This document shows positions 31,152 to 41,105 of a stretch of DNA of 42,690 nucleotides, piece after piece. How positions within the stretch are numbered: position 1 is the first letter of the stretch; every line of letters starts with the position of its first letter. The notes below the pieces were generated by a model, which saw only the letters and a list, made by a program, of their open reading frames with translations, ran no database searches and had not been told where the DNA came from. The position numbers and the translations under genes were made by a program. Origin of the DNA: Lentisphaeria bacterium (GTDB lineage: Bacteria; Verrucomicrobiota; Lentisphaeria; Victivallales; JAADHT01). Where the stretch lies: assembly GCA_015486135.1 (NCBI GenBank), contig WFSE01000051.1:1-42690 (forward strand). The letters are read 5' to 3'.

Positions 31152-31796
31152 ATGAACAATCTAGACGGCATTTCTGAGAGGACGATCGAGCGTTTGGCGC
31201 TCTACAGGCGCCTTTTGTCGGGCTTGCTGGAGAAGGGGTTGGAGCACATATACTCCCATCAGCTGGCCGAGTTCCTAGGAAACACGCCTGCCCAAGTGCG
31301 CCGGGACATAATGAGCATCGGCCATGTCGCGAGGTCCAAGAAGGGATACGACATCCCCGAATTGCTAACGCACATAGACTCAATCCTCTCCTCTGGCGGG
31401 GACCATAGGATAGCGTTGATTGGGATAGGGAATCTAGGCCGAGCGATACTTTCGTATTTCAATCAGCAGCATTCGGCCTTGAGGATAGTTGCGGCGTTCG
31501 ACAACGACGAGACGCGTGTGAACCGTGTAATTTCGGGGTGTCGCTGTTATCCGATGGATGAATTGAAGGAGAAGGTTGAGGGAGAGGAGATAACGCTTGG
31601 GATAATAACGGTTCCTGGCCCGAGTGCGCAAATAGTGGCCGACGCTCTGGCCGCGGCCGGAATAACCGGAATACTTAATTTCGCTCCCGTGCCGCTAAAA
31701 ACACCCGAAGACGTTTATGTGGAAAGAATAGATATTACGACAGCGATAGAGAAAGTCGCCTTTTTCGCCGGCAAGTGGCGGCAAAAAGGAACCTAA
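31152..31796 (+). CDS. rex: Redox-sensing transcriptional repressor Rex
   Basis: This 214-residue repressor leaves its operators when the NADH/NAD ratio rises. The N-terminal winged helix (SERTIERLALYRRLLSGLL, IYSHQLAEFLGNTPAQVRRDI) is followed by an NAD-binding Rossmann domain with GIGNLGRAILSYF and AAFDNDETRVNR, then the C-terminal domain-swapping helix. The start at ATG 31152 fits the family; an in-frame start at 31071 would extend through the operator and is unlikely. A weak GGAG site lies 10 bases upstream. It is the first gene of the hydrogenase cluster, 30 bases before hydC, and has a matching operator upstream. Confidence 0.94.
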   Translation: MNNLDGISERTIERLALYRRLLSGLLEKGLEHIYSHQLAEFLGNTPAQVRRDIMSIGHVARSKKGYDIPELLTHIDSILSSGGDHRIALIGIGNLGRAILSYFNQQHSALRIVAAFDNDETRVNRVISGCRCYPMDELKEKVEGEEITLGIITVPGPSAQIVADALAAAGITGILNFAPVPLKTPEDVYVERIDITTAIEKVAFFAGKWRQKGT

Positions 31797-31826
31797 TATT
31801 GTAGCAAGTAGGAGGACGTAGAGGTT

Positions 31827-32300
31827 ATGAAAAGCCAGACGGAAAAAATATTGGCGAAGTACAAAGGGGGCGGGCGAGACAGTCTGATTCCGTTGCTCCA
31901 AGAGGTACAGGAAGCGGAGGGCTACATATCCCGGGAGCGCGTGAAGGAGATTGGCGAATTACTGAATCTGCCTACGGGAAAAATCTACGGAGTCGCTACG
32001 TTCTACAATCAGTTCCGGTTCAGCGCTCAAGGGAAATACCACATCCAAGTATGCCGCGGAACGGCGTGCCACGTCAAGGGCTCCGCCAACGTCCTGCAGG
32101 CATTGGAGTCGGAAATCGGGATTGAGGCTGGCAACACCGACAGAGACGGATTGTTCAGCTTGGAGGTTGTCGCGTGTATTGGTGCGTGCGGTTTGGCACC
32201 GGTGATAAGCGTCAACGGACGGTTTCATGCCGGAGTCACGCCAGAGGAAATTCCTGAAATCATTGAAAGCTACAGAAAAGAATTCGGAGGTGCGGAATGA
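31827..32300 (+). CDS. hydC: NAD-linked [FeFe] hydrogenase, NuoE-like gamma subunit
   Basis: This 157-residue thioredoxin-like ferredoxin binds one [2Fe-2S] cluster through CRGTAC and CIGAC (Cx4C...Cx3C). The helical N-terminus (LIPLLQEVQEAEGYIS) and YGVATFYNQFRF are typical of NuoE/HydC. In trimeric bifurcating hydrogenases it relays electrons next to the flavin subunit. The start has AGGAGG upstream, and the ATGA overlap with hydB couples their translation. Confidence 0.93.
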   Translation: MKSQTEKILAKYKGGGRDSLIPLLQEVQEAEGYISRERVKEIGELLNLPTGKIYGVATFYNQFRFSAQGKYHIQVCRGTACHVKGSANVLQALESEIGIEAGNTDRDGLFSLEVVACIGACGLAPVISVNGRFHAGVTPEEIPEIIESYRKEFGGAE

Positions 32301-34246
32301 AAGACGCCGCTAACGTTAATTTGCTGCGGGAGTTGTCGCACGAATACCAATGCGGCGGAGCGGTCGCGACTCCGGAGATGATTGAGGCGGCGGCCAAATA
32401 CCGTTACGAAACGGGCGCCGACGCACCAAGAATCCTTGTCGGCGCCGCTACCTGCGGCTTGAGCGCCGGCGCGGACAAGGTATTAGAGGCGGCGGAGAAA
32501 TACGCCGCCGACACCGGGACGGAAATAGACATCATCCAGGTTGGCTGTATCGGCTTGTGCGCCGAGGAACCGATAATGGATGTCCATATCCCCGGAAAAA
32601 GACGCGTTTCGTTCAAACAAGTCACCCCGGAAGCAGTTCCAGGAATATTGTCGTCGATGATTGAGAAAAACGAGCCCGTCCGCGAAAACCTTCTCGGGCA
32701 GTTCGACGGAAAAGCCGAAGCTTGGGACGGCGTGCCTGGGATAACGGAACACCCGTTTTTCGCGCGCCAGACGCGGTGGGTTTTGGAAAATTGCGGAATA
32801 ATCGACCCGGCGTCAATCAACGAATATCTCGCCGCTGGCGGATACAAGGCGCTGGCCAAGGCGCTCCACACGAAAGTGCCGTCGGAGGTCTGCGACGAAG
32901 TCGAGGAGAGCGGGCTCCGCGGACGCGGCGGGGGCGGATTCAAGACCGGTGTCAAATGGAAATTCGCGCTCAACACGCCCAGCGACCAGAAATATATAAT
33001 TTGCAACGCCGACGAAGGCGATCCCGGGGCGTTTATGGACCGGGCGATAATAGAAGGCGATCCCCATCGACTCCTCGAAGGCCTCGCGATTGGCGCATAC
33101 GCGATCGGCGCGTCCAAGGCCTACATCTATATCCGCGCCGAATATCCCCTGGCTATAGAAAGGTTAAAAACGGCTATAGCGCAGGCGGAAGAATGCGGTC
33201 TTATCGGCGACAACATACTCGACAGCGGTTTCAACTTGAGAATCGTCGTGAAAATGGGTGCCGGAGCGTTCGTCTGCGGCGAGGAAACCGCGTTGATACA
33301 CAGCATAGAGGGCAAGCGCGGGATGCCCCGTCCACGCCCCCCCTTCCCCGCGGTCAGCGGGCTGTTCGGCAAACCGTCGATTATAAACAACGTCGAGACC
33401 TTGGCCAACGTTCCCGCGATTGTCGCGAAAGGCAAGGAATGGTTCTCCTCGCTAGGAACGGACGGTAGCAAGGGAACCAAGGTTTTCGCGCTTAGCGGTA
33501 AAATCAAGCGCACGGGATTGGTCGAAGTCGCTATGGGGACGAAGCTCCGCGAGATCATTTTCGACATCGGTGGCGGCATAGAGCACGATAACAAGTACAA
33601 GGCGGTGCAGATCGGCGGTCCCTCCGGAGGATGCATCCCCGAACAGCATCTCGACATCGAAATAGACTACGAATCCCTCAAGACAGTGGGCGCCATGATG
33701 GGCTCCGGGGGGCTTGTCGTCATGGATGAATACACGTGCATGGTTGACGTGGCGAAGTTTTTCATGGACTTCATCCAGCGGGAGAGTTGCGGTAAATGCA
33801 TCCCGTGCCGCGAGGGAACCAAACAAATGCTCGCGATACTCGAGGACATAACCAGCAAACAAGGAAAGAGCGAGACGCACAGCCCCCTGAAAAGGATGAA
33901 GGGCGTGCTCCATCTGAACCGCCTAGCGGAAGTAATCAAGGAAACGAGCCTCTGCGGGTTGGGGCAGACAGCGCCAAATCCCGTCCTCAGCACCCTGAGG
34001 TGGTTCCGCGACGAATACGACGCGCATATTTACGAGAGGAAATGCGCGGCTGGCGTATGCAAGGAGTTGATCACCTATCAAATCGAAGAGGACAAGTGCG
34101 TGGGGTGCACGGTTTGCGCTAGAAAATGCCCCACGGGAGCGATCAAAGGAACGAAAAAAGCTCCCCATTACATTGTCGAGGACAAGTGTATTGGGTGTGG
34201 AGCGTGCATGGAAGCGTGCCGTTTCGGCGCGGTCGTCATCCGTTAA
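32297..34246 (+). CDS. hydB: NAD-linked [FeFe] hydrogenase, NuoF-like beta (flavin) subunit
   Basis: The protein has 649 residues. Domains in order: thioredoxin-like [2Fe-2S] part (ATCGLSAGA, VGCIGLCAEEP, about 45-105); NADH/FMN-binding NuoF core (GLRGRGGGGFKTGVKW, CNADEGDPGAFMDR, GAGAFVCGEETALI); SLBB-like part; [4Fe-4S] site ESCGKCIPCREGT; and a C-terminal two-cluster ferredoxin (CVGCTVCARKCP, CIGCGACMEAC). It oxidises or reduces NAD and hosts the flavin of bifurcation in HydABC enzymes. The extra N- and C-terminal iron-sulfur domains are characteristic of HydB as opposed to NuoF of complex I. It overlaps hydC by four bases. Confidence 0.95.
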   Translation: MKDAANVNLLRELSHEYQCGGAVATPEMIEAAAKYRYETGADAPRILVGAATCGLSAGADKVLEAAEKYAADTGTEIDIIQVGCIGLCAEEPIMDVHIPGKRRVSFKQVTPEAVPGILSSMIEKNEPVRENLLGQFDGKAEAWDGVPGITEHPFFARQTRWVLENCGIIDPASINEYLAAGGYKALAKALHTKVPSEVCDEVEESGLRGRGGGGFKTGVKWKFALNTPSDQKYIICNADEGDPGAFMDRAIIEGDPHRLLEGLAIGAYAIGASKAYIYIRAEYPLAIERLKTAIAQAEECGLIGDNILDSGFNLRIVVKMGAGAFVCGEETALIHSIEGKRGMPRPRPPFPAVSGLFGKPSIINNVETLANVPAIVAKGKEWFSSLGTDGSKGTKVFALSGKIKRTGLVEVAMGTKLREIIFDIGGGIEHDNKYKAVQIGGPSGGCIPEQHLDIEIDYESLKTVGAMMGSGGLVVMDEYTCMVDVAKFFMDFIQRESCGKCIPCREGTKQMLAILEDITSKQGKSETHSPLKRMKGVLHLNRLAEVIKETSLCGLGQTAPNPVLSTLRWFRDEYDAHIYERKCAAGVCKELITYQIEEDKCVGCTVCARKCPTGAIKGTKKAPHYIVEDKCIGCGACMEACRFGAVVIR

Positions 34247-34272
34247 CCACATAACCACAAGGAACGCTCATC

Positions 34273-35994
34273 ATGTTTGAAATAGAAGCCAACAACAGGA
34301 CGATAAAAGCGGAAAAGGGAGACACGATTCTAGCGGCCTTGAAAAGGGCTGGCATAAACGTTCCGACGTTATGCCACATGGAGGGCCTCCCGCCTAGCGG
34401 CGCATGCAGAATTTGCGTGGTCGAAGTCGAAGGCAAGGGCCTGATCCCCAGCTGCTCTTTCCCCGCCAGCGAGGGAATGAAAATCAAAACGAACTCGCCT
34501 AAATGCATCCAAGCGAGAAAAACCATCATCGAGTTGCTTCTCGCGAACCATCCCGACGACTGCCTCTACTGCGTCAGGAATCTCAACTGCCAGCTGCAAA
34601 CCCTGGCGGAGGAATACGGAATCAGAGAACGCAGGCTAACCGCCAAACGCGAGGAGCATACCGTCGATCTGACAAGCCCCGCGATTGTCCGCGACCAGTC
34701 CAAGTGCATCCTGTGCGGAAAATGCGTCAGGGTCTGCGAGGAAATCCAAAATGTCAGCGCCATAGATTTCGCCGGAAGAGGAAGCAAAACCGTCATCTCC
34801 ACGGCATTCGACGAGAACCTGAACGTCTCAAGCTGTATCAACTGCGGACAGTGCATACTGGTCTGCCCGACCGGGGCGCTCCGCGAGAAAAGCTACATAA
34901 AAGAGGTGCGGGCGGCCCTCTCCGATCCGGAGAAGCATGTGGTGATCCAGCACGCTCCCGCGATTTCCGTCACCATCGCCGAGGAATTCGGCGCTCCAAG
35001 CGGCACAGACGCGGACGGAATGCTGGTCACCGCGCTAAAACGAATGGGTTTCGACCGCGTTTTCGACACCTCGTTCTCGGCCGACCTCACCATCATGGAG
35101 GAGGCGTCGGAACTGGTCCACCGGATAACCAACGGCGGCAAACTGCCAATGATGACAAGCTGTTCTCCAGGCTGGATCAAATACGTGGAGCAGTTCTATC
35201 CCGAAATGCGGGAGCATCTCTCGACGTGCAAAAGCCCTCAACAGATGCTCGGCGCGGTGATAAAAAGCTATTACGCCAAGCGCAACGGAATAAAACCGGA
35301 AAACATTTTCAGCGTTTCCGTGATGCCTTGCACCGCTAAAAAATTCGAGATCCAGCGCCCGGGAATGGGACGAAACAACATCTTCGATGTCGACGCCGTA
35401 CTCTCCACGCGGGAACTGGCCCGCCTTGTCAGGATGTATGGCATCGAGTTCAATAATCTCCCCGTCTCCTACGCCGACAACCCATTTGGGGAACGCACCA
35501 CTGCCGGAAAGCTCTTCGGAGCGTCGGGCGGAGTTATGGAAGCGGCTGTTAGAACCGCCCATTTCCTTATCACCGGGAAAGAGATGGACGACCTGAAGCT
35601 CGAGGCCACGCGCGGCTTGGATGGGATCAAAGAGGCGAAACTCGACATCGGCGGGAAAACGGTCGGAATCGCCGTCGTCAACGGTGTCGGCAACGCCGCC
35701 AAGCTCCTCGATCAAATCAAAGACGGCCGCGACGACCTAGTTTTTATCGAGGTGATGACATGCCCCGGAGGATGCGTCGCCGGCGGAGGACAGCCCCTCG
35801 GAACCGACAACGCTAAAATCCGCGCGCGTCTGGGAGCGCTATACGCCATCGACGAAAACGAGGAAGTGCGCGTCTCCCACGGGAACACCGAGATCAAACG
35901 CCTATACGACGAGTTTCTAGGCGAGCCACTGGGACACGAAAGCCACCGTTTGCTGCACACCTCCTACGTCGACAGGGACGAAGTGCTAAAGTAA
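34273..35994 (+). CDS. hydA: [FeFe] hydrogenase catalytic alpha subunit
   Basis: This 573-residue catalytic subunit reduces protons or oxidises H2. N-terminal clusters: a [2Fe-2S] domain (CHMEGLPPSGACRIC), a His-ligated [4Fe-4S] (HPDDCLYCVRNLNC) and two [4Fe-4S] (CILCGKCVRVCE, CINCGQCILVCP). The H-cluster motifs are TSCSPGW (L1), MPCTAKKFE (L2) and EVMTCPGGCVAGGGQP (L3), the last two fully canonical. In L1 the second Cys of TSCCP is Ser, a variant I recall from NAD(P)-linked enzymes. With hydC and hydB it makes a trimeric, probably electron-bifurcating, cytoplasmic enzyme using NADH and ferredoxin. AAGGAA lies nine bases before ATG 34273. Confidence 0.96.
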   Translation: MFEIEANNRTIKAEKGDTILAALKRAGINVPTLCHMEGLPPSGACRICVVEVEGKGLIPSCSFPASEGMKIKTNSPKCIQARKTIIELLLANHPDDCLYCVRNLNCQLQTLAEEYGIRERRLTAKREEHTVDLTSPAIVRDQSKCILCGKCVRVCEEIQNVSAIDFAGRGSKTVISTAFDENLNVSSCINCGQCILVCPTGALREKSYIKEVRAALSDPEKHVVIQHAPAISVTIAEEFGAPSGTDADGMLVTALKRMGFDRVFDTSFSADLTIMEEASELVHRITNGGKLPMMTSCSPGWIKYVEQFYPEMREHLSTCKSPQQMLGAVIKSYYAKRNGIKPENIFSVSVMPCTAKKFEIQRPGMGRNNIFDVDAVLSTRELARLVRMYGIEFNNLPVSYADNPFGERTTAGKLFGASGGVMEAAVRTAHFLITGKEMDDLKLEATRGLDGIKEAKLDIGGKTVGIAVVNGVGNAAKLLDQIKDGRDDLVFIEVMTCPGGCVAGGGQPLGTDNAKIRARLGALYAIDENEEVRVSHGNTEIKRLYDEFLGEPLGHESHRLLHTSYVDRDEVLK

Positions 35995-36013
35995 CCATCC
36001 CCTTGGAGGGATT

Positions 36014-38074
36014 ATGAGAAAGGTTTCCGAAGAGACCCTGGATAAAGCGGACAAGAGCTGTCTCAAGCTGATCACGACCATCGGCGACAGATGCAAAATG
36101 TGCTACACATGCGTCCGCGACTGTCCGGCCAAGGCCATTCGGATAATGAACGGCCAAGCGGAGGTCATCGCCGACCGGTGCGTTGGATGCGGAAACTGCG
36201 TGCGCGTCTGCAGCCAGAACGCCAAGCAGTATTACAACTCCATCGCGGCGGTGAAATCGCTCCTGGCCTCGCGCGGAAAAACCGCCGCGATTATCGCGCC
36301 GAGTTTCCCCGCCGAGTTCATGGATATCTCCCCTCCAAGATTTGTCGGTATGCTCAGAAAATGCGGGTTCGATATCGTTGGCGAAGTGGCGTTCGGCGCG
36401 GATCTCGTGTCGATGGAATACAACCGCCTCCTAGCTGACAATCCGCAGCGCCCGTATATCGGCAGCACCTGCCCGGGAATCGTCGCGTTCGTGGAAAAAT
36501 ACCATCCGGATTTGTTGGAGAATCTAGCGCCCGTGGCATCGCCCATGGTCGCCGCCGCGCGGGCCATCAAGCTCCTCCATGGCGCCAGCACAAAAGTCGT
36601 ATTCATCGGCCCGTGCATCGCCAAAAAAGCCGAGGCCCAGCGCCATCACGATGAAGACCTTATCGAAGCCGTACTGACTTTCGGCGAACTTCGAACCCTC
36701 TTCAACGAATTGCGTATATCGCGGAAAACGACCGAGGACAGCGCCTTCGATCCGCCGCGCCCGGGATTAGGCGCGCTTTACGCGCTCAGCGGCGGGATAC
36801 TACAATCCGCGGACATGCGCGAGGACCTGCTCGATTCCGAGGTTATCTGCGCCGACGGCAAAAACAACTTCGTCGAAGCGCTCGCCGAATTGGAGAACAA
36901 GTCTTTCTCGCCCAAATTGCTGGAGTTGCTCTGTTGCAAAGGGTGCATCGCCGGTGCCGGAATGAGCGCGAAAACCTCCGCCTTCGCTAGACGCAACGCC
37001 GTCAGCGCATACGTCAGAAACCGAGTCGCGGAAGACGCGCGCGGCGCGGAAGTCGCGGAAAAAACTTATGATAAAATACTCGACGAGATAAACATGGCAG
37101 TCTCTTTCGAGAACGACGACCACCGTTTGCCGGCGCCATCCGACGACGAGATCAAGGCGATCCTGAAACGTCTGGGAAAACGAACTCCGGAAGACGAGCT
37201 CGACTGCGAGGCGTGCGGATACAAAACCTGCCGCGAACACGCCATAGCCATCCACAAGGGCTTGGCGGAGAACGAGATGTGCCTCCCGTTCACCATCGAA
37301 CGCCTCAAGGACTCCCTCGAGGAGGTTCGGGTCTCGCACGACCAGCTGGAAGAAACGAAACAGGCCCTTTTCAATGCGGAGAAACTGGCGAGCATGGGCC
37401 AGCTTTCCGCGGGAATCGCGCATGAGATTAACAATCCGCTCGGCGTGATCCTACTCAACGCCAAGATCATGCTCGACTTCATGGACAATAAGAGCGAGGA
37501 TTACGAGGACATCAAACTTATCGTCGAGCAAGCCGAACGATGCAAAAAAATCGTCTCGGGCCTCTTGGATTTCGCCAGAAAAAACAAGGTTATACCCCAA
37601 GTCGTGGACATCCTGGCGTTTATCAAAAACTGCATGCGCTCGGTAATCACCGCCGACAATGTCATGATCAATGTCGATTCCTCCGCAATCAACGACCCGG
37701 TGTTCGAATTCGACAAGGACCAGATGACACAGGTCTTCACCAACCTAATCGTAAACGCCACCGAGGCGATGCAGCCCAAAGGCGGAAAAATAGACATCAC
37801 CCTCACCGACACGCCGGACCAATTAAGGATTTCGGTCGCCGACAACGGCCCTGGAATCCCCGAGGAGTATAGAAACAAGATATTCGAGCCGCTCTTCACA
37901 ACTAAGCAAATCGGCAAGGGCACCGGCCTCGGACTCGCCGTCACTTACGGCATCATAAAAATGCACCACGGACAGATAACGCTCAAATCCAACACCGACC
38001 CGGACGCCGGGCCGACTGGATCCGAATTCATAATCTCAATCCCTAGAAAAGGAGATAACACAAATGCGGGATGA
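36014..38074 (+). CDS. Sensory [FeFe]-hydrogenase-like protein fused to a histidine kinase
   Basis: The protein has 686 residues and no membrane segment. Order: two [4Fe-4S] clusters ([23 protein letters not shown]; about 28-75); an H-cluster-type domain (about 85-360) with divergent motifs STCPGIVAF (L1), GPCIAKKAE (L2) and [13 protein letters not shown] (L3); a further [4Fe-4S]-type motif CEACGYKTC plus a later Cys (about 397-425); a coiled linker; and a histidine kinase ([19 protein letters not shown] with the phospho-His, [29 protein letters not shown]). The cluster-binding Cys are kept, but catalytic surroundings are changed, as in group C/D sensory hydrogenases. It probably senses H2 or redox state and signals to the next two proteins. 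TTGGAGGG precedes the start. Confidence 0.9.
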   Translation: MRKVSEETLDKADKSCLKLITTIGDRCKMCYTCVRDCPAKAIRIMNGQAEVIADRCVGCGNCVRVCSQNAKQYYNSIAAVKSLLASRGKTAAIIAPSFPAEFMDISPPRFVGMLRKCGFDIVGEVAFGADLVSMEYNRLLADNPQRPYIGSTCPGIVAFVEKYHPDLLENLAPVASPMVAAARAIKLLHGASTKVVFIGPCIAKKAEAQRHHDEDLIEAVLTFGELRTLFNELRISRKTTEDSAFDPPRPGLGALYALSGGILQSADMREDLLDSEVICADGKNNFVEALAELENKSFSPKLLELLCCKGCIAGAGMSAKTSAFARRNAVSAYVRNRVAEDARGAEVAEKTYDKILDEINMAVSFENDDHRLPAPSDDEIKAILKRLGKRTPEDELDCEACGYKTCREHAIAIHKGLAENEMCLPFTIERLKDSLEEVRVSHDQLEETKQALFNAEKLASMGQLSAGIAHEINNPLGVILLNAKIMLDFMDNKSEDYEDIKLIVEQAERCKKIVSGLLDFARKNKVIPQVVDILAFIKNCMRSVITADNVMINVDSSAINDPVFEFDKDQMTQVFTNLIVNATEAMQPKGGKIDITLTDTPDQLRISVADNGPGIPEEYRNKIFEPLFTTKQIGKGTGLGLAVTYGIIKMHHGQITLKSNTDPDAGPTGSEFIISIPRKGDNTNAG

Positions 38075-38474
38075 AAAAATCAGATACGACGGCAAGCGGG
38101 CTCTGCTCGTCGACGACGACATCGATTTCCTCGAACAACACAAATTCGGCCTCGAAAGCATCGGATTCGATGTCATCACCGCCGAATCGCAGGCGGACGC
38201 CGAAAAACTCATCGACACCGAACGCTACGACATCGCCGTCTTAGACCTCATGATGGAAAACGAGGATAGCGGCTTCGTCCTAGCCTACAAAAGCAAGAAA
38301 AACAACCCGGACACGCCCGTAATCATCGCCACCTCGGTAACCAACGAGACCGGGATGAAATTCGATGCCGTGACCGAGGAGTCGCGCGACTGGGTCAAAG
38401 CTGATATAATGCTAGATAAGAATCTTCGATTCGAGCAACTCGAAAGGGCGATAAACACCCTTTTGCCGAAATAG
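38064..38474 (+). CDS. Single-domain response regulator (receiver only)
   Basis: This 136-residue CheY-like receiver has an acidic pocket LLVDDDIDFL, phospho-acceptor Asp in AVLDLMMENED, switch region VIIATSVTNE and conserved Lys in MLDKNL. There is no output domain. It overlaps the hydrogenase-kinase gene by 11 bases and has AAAGGAG upstream, so it is the likely phosphate acceptor of that kinase. It may act as an intermediate in a relay or bind a protein partner. Confidence 0.9.
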   Translation: MRDEKIRYDGKRALLVDDDIDFLEQHKFGLESIGFDVITAESQADAEKLIDTERYDIAVLDLMMENEDSGFVLAYKSKKNNPDTPVIIATSVTNETGMKFDAVTEESRDWVKADIMLDKNLRFEQLERAINTLLPK

Positions 38475-38541
38475 TCCGTACGCGTGCGGTATATGGACAC
38501 CGCGCGGACAATCGGAGAAAAATTTTGACGGAGGCCATATT

Positions 38542-39699
38542 ATGACTACGCTAAAGGTGCTGGCCATCGACGACGAACCCGGAATGCGCCGGGGAGTTGT
38601 TAAGACCCTCAAAAGATTCTCCGTCGAACTACGCGAACTCGACATCACCGTTGGATTCGAGGTTGCAGAGGCCGAAAATGGCTCGGAGGCCCTCGAGGCC
38701 CTCGAAGCCAACGCCTTCGACATCGTCCTCCTCGACTACAAACTACCCGATATCAACGGTCTCGAAATCCTGAACAAAATAAAAGAGAAAAAATACGACC
38801 TCCTCACAATCATGATGACCGCCTACGCCTCGCTCGAAGTCGCCGTCAGCGCCACCAAAAACGGCGCGTTCGACTTCCTGGCGAAACCATTCTCCCCGGA
38901 CGAGCTCAGGGCGGTAACCCGAAAGGCCGCTTCCGCCCTCATGCTCCTGCGGCACGCGCGGAAACTCGACGAAGAAAAGAAGCAAATCCGGTTCCAGTTC
39001 CTTTCGGTCTTGGCGCACGAACTCAAGGCCCCGCTAAACGCCATCCAAGGATATCTGGATATCATGGACGACCGCATCGCCGGAGACGACATCGAAAAAT
39101 ACGACAAAATGATCAAGCGCTCTCTTATTCGCATCAACGGAATGCGCAAACTTATCTTCGACCTCCTCGATCTCACCCGAATCGAGTCCGGAAAGAAAAA
39201 ACGCGACATCCGCGAAATCGACATCCTGGACGCCGCGCACAGCGCCATCGAAAGCGTCGCGCCGCTCGCGAAGGAACGGAACATCACCGTCAATCTCAAC
39301 GCGGAACCGCCCGTCCAGTTCCAAGGCGATATCGGCGAATTCGAAATCGTCTTCAACAACCTCGTGTCGAACGCCGTCAAATACAACAAGGAAGGCGGCA
39401 AGGTCGATATCGACATCACTAAAACCGACGACGACACGGTGGAAATCAAAGTCGCCGATACCGGCATCGGGATGAACGAGGAGCAGCTCTCGAAGCTTTT
39501 CAGGGAGTTCGTCCGGTTCAAAAACGAGAAAACACGTGGCGTGGAAGGCAGCGGCCTCGGACTATCCATACTGCAACGCATCGCCAAGCTCTACAACGGC
39601 GATGTCAAGGTCGAAAGCGAGGAGGACGCGGGCACGACGTTCACTTTCACCGCGAAATCCGCGGAAACACAGGCGGACAACAAGGAACAATCGACATGA
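38542..39699 (+). CDS. Hybrid regulator: N-terminal receiver plus histidine kinase
   Basis: The protein has 385 residues. Residues 1-130 form a receiver (VLAIDDEPGMRRG, IVLLDYKLPDINGLEIL, MMTAYASLEVAVSAT, FLAKPF). After a coiled linker comes a HisKA domain (FLSVLAHELKAPLNAIQGYL) and a HATPase (NLVSNAVKYNKEGG, VADTGIGMNEEQ, GSGLGLSILQRI). It has no sensor or DNA-binding domain, so it is an inner element of a phosphorelay. It follows the single receiver gene by 67 bases and overlaps hydG by four bases, which places it in the hydrogenase operon. GGAGG lies upstream of the start. Confidence 0.92.
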   Translation: MTTLKVLAIDDEPGMRRGVVKTLKRFSVELRELDITVGFEVAEAENGSEALEALEANAFDIVLLDYKLPDINGLEILNKIKEKKYDLLTIMMTAYASLEVAVSATKNGAFDFLAKPFSPDELRAVTRKAASALMLLRHARKLDEEKKQIRFQFLSVLAHELKAPLNAIQGYLDIMDDRIAGDDIEKYDKMIKRSLIRINGMRKLIFDLLDLTRIESGKKKRDIREIDILDAAHSAIESVAPLAKERNITVNLNAEPPVQFQGDIGEFEIVFNNLVSNAVKYNKEGGKVDIDITKTDDDTVEIKVADTGIGMNEEQLSKLFREFVRFKNEKTRGVEGSGLGLSILQRIAKLYNGDVKVESEEDAGTTFTFTAKSAETQADNKEQST

Positions 39700-41105
39700 C
39701 AAAGCGTGAACTATCGGAAAAATGCGTCGATTTTATAAACGACGACAAACTTGACAGCCTCGCCGCGAAAACCGCGGAAGACCCGGCGCGCGTCAGGGAC
39801 GCCATCGCCAAAAGTATGGCGAAAGAACCCCTCGACACAACGGAAACCGCCGCGCTTCTAGCGGTCCGCTCGGAAGACCTGCTCGAGGAGATTTTCGAGG
39901 CCGCCAGGAAACTCAAACGCGACGTTTACGGAAATCGAATCGTTATCTTCGCACCGCTCTATATCGGCAATTTCTGCGTCAACGATTGCAAATACTGCGC
40001 CTTCAGACGCTCGCTCAGGGAGACGGTCCGGAAAAGCCTCGACGACAACGAAATCCGCCAACAGGTCGAGGCCCTCGAAGATGCCGGGCACAAACGACTT
40101 ATCCTCGTTTACGGCGAACACCCCGACTACACCCCGGAATACATCGCCCACACCGTCCGGGAAGTCTATTCCGTCAGAAAAGGACACGGCGAAATCCGCA
40201 GAGTCAACATAAACGCTGCCCCGATGGACCGCGAGGGATACAAAATCGTCAAGGACGCCGGAATCGGCACATACCAGATATTCATGGAGACATACAACCA
40301 CGAGGCGTATAAAAAGTTCCATCCGACGAACACGCACAAAGGTGATTACCTCTACCGCTTGGACGGACTCACAAGAGCCTACGAGGCGGGATGCGACGAC
40401 GTCGGCATCGGCGCCCTTTTCGGACTCTACGACTGGCGCTTCGAAGTCCTCGCCATGGTCGAACACTCGCGGTTCCTGATGGACCGTTTCGGTTGCGGCC
40501 CACATACCGTCAGCTTCCCGAGAATCAGACCGGCGCACGGCGTCCAACTCGATGAACGCTACATGGTCTCCGACGACGATTTCAAAAAACTCGTCGCCAT
40601 ACTTCGGCTGTCCATCCCATACACGGGAATGATCCTCACCGCCCGCGAAACCCCGGAAATCCGGCGCGAAGTAATGGAGTTCGGCGTCTCTCAAATCGAT
40701 GCCGGCACTAGAATCGAGCTCGCGGGATACACAAAAGACACCCCGCAGAAACTCAACGAGGAGCAGTTCAGCATCGGCGACACCAGAAGCATGGATGAAA
40801 TCCTCCGCGAACTCCTCCAAAACGGATACATCCCGAGCTTCTGCACCTCCTGCTACCGCCAAGGCCGTACCGGAGAGCAGTTCATGGAATTCGCCATCCC
40901 GGGATTCATCGAACGATTCTGCACCCCGAACGCCCTCCTCACCCTCGAGGAATATCTGCTTGACTACGCCTCCGACGAGACGCGGGCCATAGGCGAAAAA
41001 CTCATACAGCGGGAACTCGAACGCTACGAGCATCCCAACAGGGACAAATTAATCGAGAACCTAGATAAAACTAAAACCGACAATCAAAGGGATCTCTACT
41101 TTTGA
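39696..41105 (+). CDS. hydG: [FeFe] hydrogenase maturase HydG (tyrosine lyase)
   Basis: This 469-residue radical SAM enzyme cleaves tyrosine to supply CO and cyanide ligands as an iron-cysteine synthon for the H-cluster. The radical SAM motif is CVNDCKYCAF (Cx3Cx2C). The C-terminal auxiliary cluster motif CTSCYRQGRTGEQFM is intact, which separates it from ThiH. NINAAPMDREGYKIVKDAGIGTYQIF and HTVSFPRIRPAHG are family stretches. It overlaps the upstream kinase gene (ATGA) and hydE downstream, so it is co-expressed with the structural genes. Confidence 0.96.
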   Translation: MTKRELSEKCVDFINDDKLDSLAAKTAEDPARVRDAIAKSMAKEPLDTTETAALLAVRSEDLLEEIFEAARKLKRDVYGNRIVIFAPLYIGNFCVNDCKYCAFRRSLRETVRKSLDDNEIRQQVEALEDAGHKRLILVYGEHPDYTPEYIAHTVREVYSVRKGHGEIRRVNINAAPMDREGYKIVKDAGIGTYQIFMETYNHEAYKKFHPTNTHKGDYLYRLDGLTRAYEAGCDDVGIGALFGLYDWRFEVLAMVEHSRFLMDRFGCGPHTVSFPRIRPAHGVQLDERYMVSDDDFKKLVAILRLSIPYTGMILTARETPEIRREVMEFGVSQIDAGTRIELAGYTKDTPQKLNEEQFSIGDTRSMDEILRELLQNGYIPSFCTSCYRQGRTGEQFMEFAIPGFIERFCTPNALLTLEEYLLDYASDETRAIGEKLIQRELERYEHPNRDKLIENLDKTKTDNQRDLYF

